A stretch of DNA of 25,557 nucleotides from Coprothermobacterota bacterium (lineage in GTDB: Bacteria; Caldisericota; JANLFM01): contig JAPLHX010000192.1 in assembly GCA_026389415.1 (NCBI GenBank), forward strand, positions 1 to 25,557. The letters run 5' to 3'. A program made the position numbers and the translations under genes. Under the pieces are notes generated by a model. It had not been told where the DNA came from. It searched no databases and saw only the letters and a list, made by a program, of their open reading frames with translations. Below, in pieces: positions 22,060 through 25,557 of the stretch (position 1 is its first letter; every line of letters begins with the position of its first letter).

Positions 22060-22563
22060 TTATTTATGTTGGTTGTGTTCTCCACGCAATAAGCCACGTT
22101 CCAACTTCCGCAAGAGTTTGGTGGTAAAGAAATCCGTCTGCGGTGCCAAGGGTCGTACTAAAATCGTATAGGCTCCACTCCAATTCCCCCCCAGGATGTC
22201 GGTGAAGATTTGGTCTCCGATCACCGCAACTTGTTCCGAAGGAATGCCCAGTTTTCGAAAAACCCACCGATATCCTGATGGCAGTGGCTTTGGACCCCCA
22301 CGTACCGTTTCAATCCCCAATGTCTGGGCAAAGAAGATGACACGTTTCGGGGGCGAGTTGGATAGCAGAAACAGTGGGAACCCATCCTGCTTCAATTGCA
22401 GCAACCATGCCCGGATGCTGGAAGAAACCGAATGGGAGCCGCGCGGAGCCAGAGTGTTGTCCAAATCAAGGATTACGGCGCGCACTCCCAAGTCGTGTAG
22501 AACTTTCGGCGTGATTTCTTCTACCCGCGAGAAAAATGCTCGCGGAATGAGGCTCAATGGCAT
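22060..22563 (-). CDS. yqeG: YqeG family HAD IIIA-type phosphatase
   Basis: A 167-residue HAD-superfamily protein of usual length. Motif I is DLDNTL (33-38, Asp33 nucleophile and Asp35), motif II the Ser of LLSNSP (~67-71), motif III Lys92 in GGPKP, and motif IV GDQIFTDILGGN (116-127). These are the hallmarks of YqeG, a small phosphatase conserved in Bacillota, with relatives acting on phosphatidylglycerolphosphate. Its ATG overlaps the end of the DUF4911 gene by 10 bases, so it is translationally coupled as the last gene of the mltG-udk-DUF4911-yqeG run. Confidence 0.92.
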   Translation of the reverse strand: MPLSLIPRAFFSRVEEITPKVLHDLGVRAVILDLDNTLAPRGSHSVSSSIRAWLLQLKQDGFPLFLLSNSPPKRVIFFAQTLGIETVRGGPKPLPSGYRWVFRKLGIPSEQVAVIGDQIFTDILGGNWSGAYTILVRPLAPQTDFFTTKLLRKLERGLLRGEHNQHK

Positions 22564-22784
22564 TTCTGGTAACGCACACCCAGGTGACCTAGATCTTCAA
22601 GAATCTCTTGAAGCCTGGAATCATTGGGTGTCGATGTTGATGTGTTCAGCTCAACCTCTCCCACCCGGACCTTGGTAGATAAGATGGTCGCCAAACCATC
22701 GTAGCTTTCGATAATGTTTTGGACGAAAAACTCTTCCGCTTTTGGCATCCAGATCAGAAGTTGTACTTCATGGGGAACCCTCAT
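22554..22784 (-). CDS. DUF4911 family protein
   Basis: A 76-residue protein whose central part, VQNIIESYDGLATILSTKV, matches the DUF4911 core (ILEAYDGLAxVxT). The family is short (70-80 residues), of unknown function, and often lies beside yqeG in clostridial genomes. Its ATG overlaps the udk stop as ATGA (22784-22781) and its own end overlaps yqeG, so all three are co-translated. Confidence 0.75.
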   Translation of the reverse strand: MRVPHEVQLLIWMPKAEEFFVQNIIESYDGLATILSTKVRVGEVELNTSTSTPNDSRLQEILEDLGHLGVRYQKCH

Positions 22785-23392
22785 CGTTTTATCCGGGACA
22801 CAATTACGTCCACTGCCACTTCGTTCATCCCTCCTTCGGGGATGATCAAATCCGCGTATCGCTTGGTAGGCTCCACAAATTGGAGATGCATCGGTCGAAC
22901 CAACTCCATGTATTGCCGCACGACCGACTGCAGCGTGCGGCTGCGTTCCTCCACGTCGCGCACCAGACGACGGATAAAACGCACGTCGGGATCCGTGTCT
23001 ACGAAGAGTTTAATGTCCATCAGTTGCCGGAGTATCGGATCTTCCAAGATCAGAATCCCTTCCAAAATAATTACCGGCGCAGGCTGCACGGGGATGGTTT
23101 GATCGGTACGCTCGTACGTGATGAAGGAGTACACCGGTTTACAGATGCCTTCCCAACGCAATAGGGCGCGCAGATGCTCTGCCAGCAGTTCATGATCGAA
23201 AGCGGTGGGATGATCGTAATTCTGCAGCCGTCGGTCTTCCAGAGTGGTATCGGGTGTATTCCGGTAATAGGCGTCTTCTTCAACCGTGGCGATCTGCTGG
23301 TTTGCCAATCGATTCTTGATTAGATCGGCCAGGGTTGATTTGCCCGATCCGGATCCCCCGGCGATACCGATCAACATGGGTTTTTCGTTCAT
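22781..23392 (-). CDS. udk: uridine kinase
   Basis: A 203-residue uridine/cytidine kinase (pyrimidine salvage; NTP + uridine to UMP). The P-loop GGSGSGKST is at residues 12-20. Further landmarks are EEDAYYRN (substrate-binding Asp/Tyr region), NYDHPTAFDHELL, the VIILEGILIL strand, and VDTDPDVRFIRRLVRDVEERSR (lid region), all typical of Udk. Length matches the family (~205-210). Its ATG overlaps the mltG stop as ATGA (23392-23389), and its stop overlaps the DUF4911 start. Confidence 0.95.
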   Translation of the reverse strand: MNEKPMLIGIAGGSGSGKSTLADLIKNRLANQQIATVEEDAYYRNTPDTTLEDRRLQNYDHPTAFDHELLAEHLRALLRWEGICKPVYSFITYERTDQTIPVQPAPVIILEGILILEDPILRQLMDIKLFVDTDPDVRFIRRLVRDVEERSRTLQSVVRQYMELVRPMHLQFVEPTKRYADLIIPEGGMNEVAVDVIVSRIKR

Positions 23393-24447
23393 GGCTCCTC
23401 CAAGCTGGCAATGTTAGCCAGGTGCTCTGCGTATGTGCGACCGAAAAGATGGGTGCCATCTCCTTTGGCCACGAAGTAATAATAATCCGTTTGGGCTGGA
23501 AAAAGGGCAGCTTCAATCGCTTGCCGGCCTGGGTTGCAAATCGGGCCGACAGGCAGACCAGGATAGAGGTATGTGTTATAGGGAGAATCGGTTGCCAACT
23601 CTTCGGGTGTGAGGGGAAAATGGCGGGCTTGGATGGCGTATTCAACCGTTGGATCGCTTTGCAGCAGCATCTCGTCCACCAGCCGGTTATGAAATACAGA
23701 AGAGATGATCGGCATTTCGGCCAGATCACCTGCTTCTTTCTCCACAATCGAGGCCAGGGTCAGCACTTGGTGGAAAGACCACCCCAGATCACTAGCCCGT
23801 TTCCGCCATTCCAGCGATACCTGCTTTTCCAGTTCCTGCATCAGGGAATGAACCAGCTCCGTTTCGCCCATTCGCTCGAAGGCATAGGTGGATGGGTAAA
23901 GATAACCTTCCAAGCTGGTGGTCTTGTTGTCAGCACCCAATTCACTGGGAAACTGATCCCTGCCTTCTAGGACGAGTTCCAGAAAAAATGCCTTTTCAAT
24001 GAAAGGGGTGGTGGATTGAGTTTTTTTCAAAGAGACAAGGGGTGTTTTTGCCAGCCGCTCCCCCATCTGACGTACGCTGGACCCTTCCGGTAAGGTGAAT
24101 GGGTATCGCAGCACTTGATGCTCCTTGAACTCGCTTACCAGTTCTCGTACGGAGTATTGGCTGGAGACGAGATACTCCCCTCCGGAAAAGAACTCGTCCA
24201 AATGCTGGCTGCGAGCCTCCAACAGGAAGTCGGTCCGATTCCAGATCAATCCTTGCTGGTACAACCGCTGGCCGATGCCTACGCTAGTTTCTTCGCGGGA
24301 AAACTGAACTACCGCTTCCTTAGCCGGTAGACATTGCGGTCCAAAGAGGAGAAACCCAGCCGACCACGCAGCAATAAGTAGAAAGACCGGCAAGAAATAG
24401 GAAAAACCAAGCGGCCGCGGCCGCTTATGCCGTCGTCGATGAACCAT
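23389..24447 (-). CDS. mltG: endolytic murein transglycosylase MltG (YceG family)
   Basis: A 352-residue MltG, which cuts nascent glycan strands near the membrane and acts as a terminase of peptidoglycan synthesis. A basic N-terminus (MVHRRRHKRPR) and one membrane segment (~16-36) anchor it; a LysM-like region follows. The catalytic domain shows LEGYLYPSTY (179-188), LASIVEKEA (231-239, catalytic Glu), LQSDPTVEYAI and SPYNTYLYPGLPVGPICNPG, the strongly conserved family blocks. No Shine-Dalgarno site precedes the ATG; the start overlaps the end of the O-antigen-ligase-like gene by 23 bases, which suggests coupling. It leads the udk-DUF4911-yqeG run. Confidence 0.95.
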   Translation of the reverse strand: MVHRRRHKRPRPLGFSYFLPVFLLIAAWSAGFLLFGPQCLPAKEAVVQFSREETSVGIGQRLYQQGLIWNRTDFLLEARSQHLDEFFSGGEYLVSSQYSVRELVSEFKEHQVLRYPFTLPEGSSVRQMGERLAKTPLVSLKKTQSTTPFIEKAFFLELVLEGRDQFPSELGADNKTTSLEGYLYPSTYAFERMGETELVHSLMQELEKQVSLEWRKRASDLGWSFHQVLTLASIVEKEAGDLAEMPIISSVFHNRLVDEMLLQSDPTVEYAIQARHFPLTPEELATDSPYNTYLYPGLPVGPICNPGRQAIEAALFPAQTDYYYFVAKGDGTHLFGRTYAEHLANIASLEEP

Positions 24448-25174
24448 TTCGAGCGAGTGACATGCCGGATAAAAGCCAAAAGAATGGAGCGACGCTGACG
24501 ACAGAAAACGAGAGTTGCAGCGAAGCCCAGTAACCCAGCAGGCCGGGCAGGATAATGCCTAGCAGCTCATCTTGCCTGCGCCGGGAAAAACCGAGGCAAA
24601 AAAAACGACCGATCAGAAACATGTAAGCTACCAATCCGAGCAGACCGGTGGTGACCGCCACTTGCAGCAGGTCGTTGTGCGCTTTATCGGCGTAAACGAT
24701 GCCACCAAAAACCTGCATACTCTCGGAACCTGCGTTCTGGGGAAAGGCATTGCCGAAATGATCGGGACCCCAACCCAAAAAAGGCTTCTGCCAGACGGCC
24801 GGCAAAGACATCTTCCAGGTATACAGGCGCATTTGCAGTGTGGAGGTATCGGTCAGTCGATCCTGGAAACTAACCCCACGGACAGTCCCCACCAATAATA
24901 AGATCAGGATCAAGACGAGGGTCCCCGCCAGCAATATCCTGCGAAAAACCCGGTTAGGTTGGAGTAACCACAGGGCTACAACCGAGACCGCCAAGCCAAA
25001 CCAGGCTCCCCGCGAACCGGTGAGAAAGATTGCTGCGAGAAACAGAATAACGATTGCAATCAAAGCGATTTTCGATCCCCGTTTTACATGTGGGATAAAG
25101 TAGAGAGGGAGTGGGAGAGCCAGGAGCAGGTAGGAACCAAGGAAAATCGGGTTACCCAACGTGGCAAACGGCAT
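24425..25174 (-). CDS. O-antigen ligase/polymerase-like membrane protein, C-terminal fragment of a broken gene
   Basis: A 249-residue hydrophobic protein with about 7 membrane segments. ATLGNPIFLGSYLLLALPL near the start, the TGSRGAWFGL motif (conserved Arg near a periplasmic loop, ~52-61), the large loop with RLYTWKMSLP, KPFLGWGPDHFGNAF and ADKAHNDLLQVAV (the conserved W-G-P and H-N-xLL blocks) identify the Wzy_C / O-antigen-ligase family. ATG 25174 lies in mid-protein. The frame continues upstream as GQGLGWEFLPRDAIRAEWT until a TGA near 25290, and the N-terminal helices are encoded in another frame (25556-25152). The gene is therefore frame-broken, probably with an internal deletion. Intact relatives join lipid-linked oligosaccharides or make cell-surface glycans. 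Confidence 0.75.
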   Translation of the reverse strand: MPFATLGNPIFLGSYLLLALPLPLYFIPHVKRGSKIALIAIVILFLAAIFLTGSRGAWFGLAVSVVALWLLQPNRVFRRILLAGTLVLILILLLVGTVRGVSFQDRLTDTSTLQMRLYTWKMSLPAVWQKPFLGWGPDHFGNAFPQNAGSESMQVFGGIVYADKAHNDLLQVAVTTGLLGLVAYMFLIGRFFCLGFSRRRQDELLGIILPGLLGYWASLQLSFSVVSVAPFFWLLSGMSLARNGSSTTA

Positions 25175-25556
25175 CGTCCACTCTGCCCGAATGGCGTCCC
25201 GCGGCAGAAATTCCCAACCCAGCCCTTGCCCGATGCCGTACCGCCAGCAGCGTAGAGAGAAGAGCGATCCAAAGGAACAGAATCAAAGGCAGATCCATGC
25301 CCTTATTTCTGTGTCCCCAACTACCCGCAACGAAAGCACGGAATGACCAAATTACCAGGAAGAGCGTCACAAACCAAAACAGGAATTGCGCCCGAGCGCC
25401 ATAGAAGAAATCCAACGGTGCAATTTGGTTCGTCGGAACCAATCCCAATGCGGCGGCTACCACTTGCGGGTGGAGGAAGAAGGGATAGACCAAAAGGAAC
25501 AACAGCAATAAAAGGGAAAGAAATCGATCCAGGGATGCACTAATGAGTCTGGGCAT
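25152..25556 (-). CDS. O-antigen ligase-like protein, N-terminal fragment (frame-broken, at window edge)
   Basis: A 134-residue frame with ATG at 25556 (one base from the window end, so the true start may lie outside). It encodes two or three hydrophobic segments, with LPLILFLWIALLSTLLAV near residues 88-105 typical of the N-terminal half of O-antigen ligases. After LLAVR the frame turns polar and non-family (HRARAGLGISAAGRHSG), and the matching continuation is found one frame over at the C-terminal fragment. Between STLLAV and TLGNP family members usually have several further helices (roughly 60-100 residues); here only about 27 codons remain. A deletion of some 100-250 bases plus a frameshift explains this. 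Confidence 0.65.
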   Translation of the reverse strand: MPRLISASLDRFLSLLLLLFLLVYPFFLHPQVVAAALGLVPTNQIAPLDFFYGARAQFLFWFVTLFLVIWSFRAFVAGSWGHRNKGMDLPLILFLWIALLSTLLAVRHRARAGLGISAAGRHSGRVDDAVCHVG

Positions 25557-25557
25557 T

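Noticed and set aside
1..25557. CRISPR arrays, tRNA or rRNA genes, intact insertion sequences
   Set aside because: No regular spaced repeats, cloverleaf-like segments, conserved rRNA stretches or transposase motifs were noticed on either strand.

Overview
The window looks like a chromosomal segment of a Bacillota (Firmicutes) bacterium, probably an anaerobic or clostridial-type lineage. This is inferred from gene content: a 66-residue Csp protein, a secreted protein with a copper-amine-oxidase-N 'stalk' domain, the run mltG-udk-DUF4911-yqeG, and a YlbL-type PDZ/Lon protease. No rRNA, tRNA, CRISPR array or intact insertion sequence was seen.

Layout. 1-323: end of a DUF1003 protein, converging through a bidirectional terminator on a cold-shock gene (381-581). 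823-2836: GNAT acetyltransferase and DUF885-like metallopeptidase in tandem. 2952-4973: secreted stalk plus propeller-repeat protein. 5240-7020: extended -10 promoter, a stand-alone AdhE-type aldehyde dehydrogenase, and a STAS protein. 7077-9638 (minus): SagB/ThcOx oxidoreductase, beta-lactamase-fold lipoprotein, Cys-rich DUF3795 protein. 9639-10445: gap with an eroded hsdR tail and then a consensus promoter. 10446-12460: NHLP-type (nitrile-hydratase-like leader) peptide and a B12-binding radical SAM enzyme, a candidate RiPP or peptide-modification cassette. 12456-13925: small ORF, a DUF6935-like gene with an in-frame TGA, and gpmA with an internal deletion. 13882-17777 (minus): GH3 glycosidase, Ogt-type DNA repair domain, carboxylesterase, small membrane protein. 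17907-21081: leader peptide, MFS exporter, and an unusual fusion of an inactive-looking site-2-protease domain to a YlbL-type PDZ/Lon protease. 21078-25557 (minus): DMT transporter, yqeG, DUF4911, udk, mltG and a frame-broken O-antigen-ligase-like gene that reaches the window edge.

How the genes fit together. Overlapping start/stop pairs support the operons udk-DUF4911-yqeG (with mltG upstream) and ogt-GH3. The NHLP peptide and radical SAM genes form one transcription unit behind the best promoter in the window. The two most unusual systems are that cassette and the pseudo-S2P/PDZ/Lon fusion.

Several genes carry lesions: gpmA, the polymerase, the DUF6935 gene, the ogt 5' end, the start of the radical SAM gene, and the hsdR relic. 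This points either to a decaying locus or to small assembly errors, and read mapping would separate the two. All family assignments come from motif reading by eye; no database search was run.
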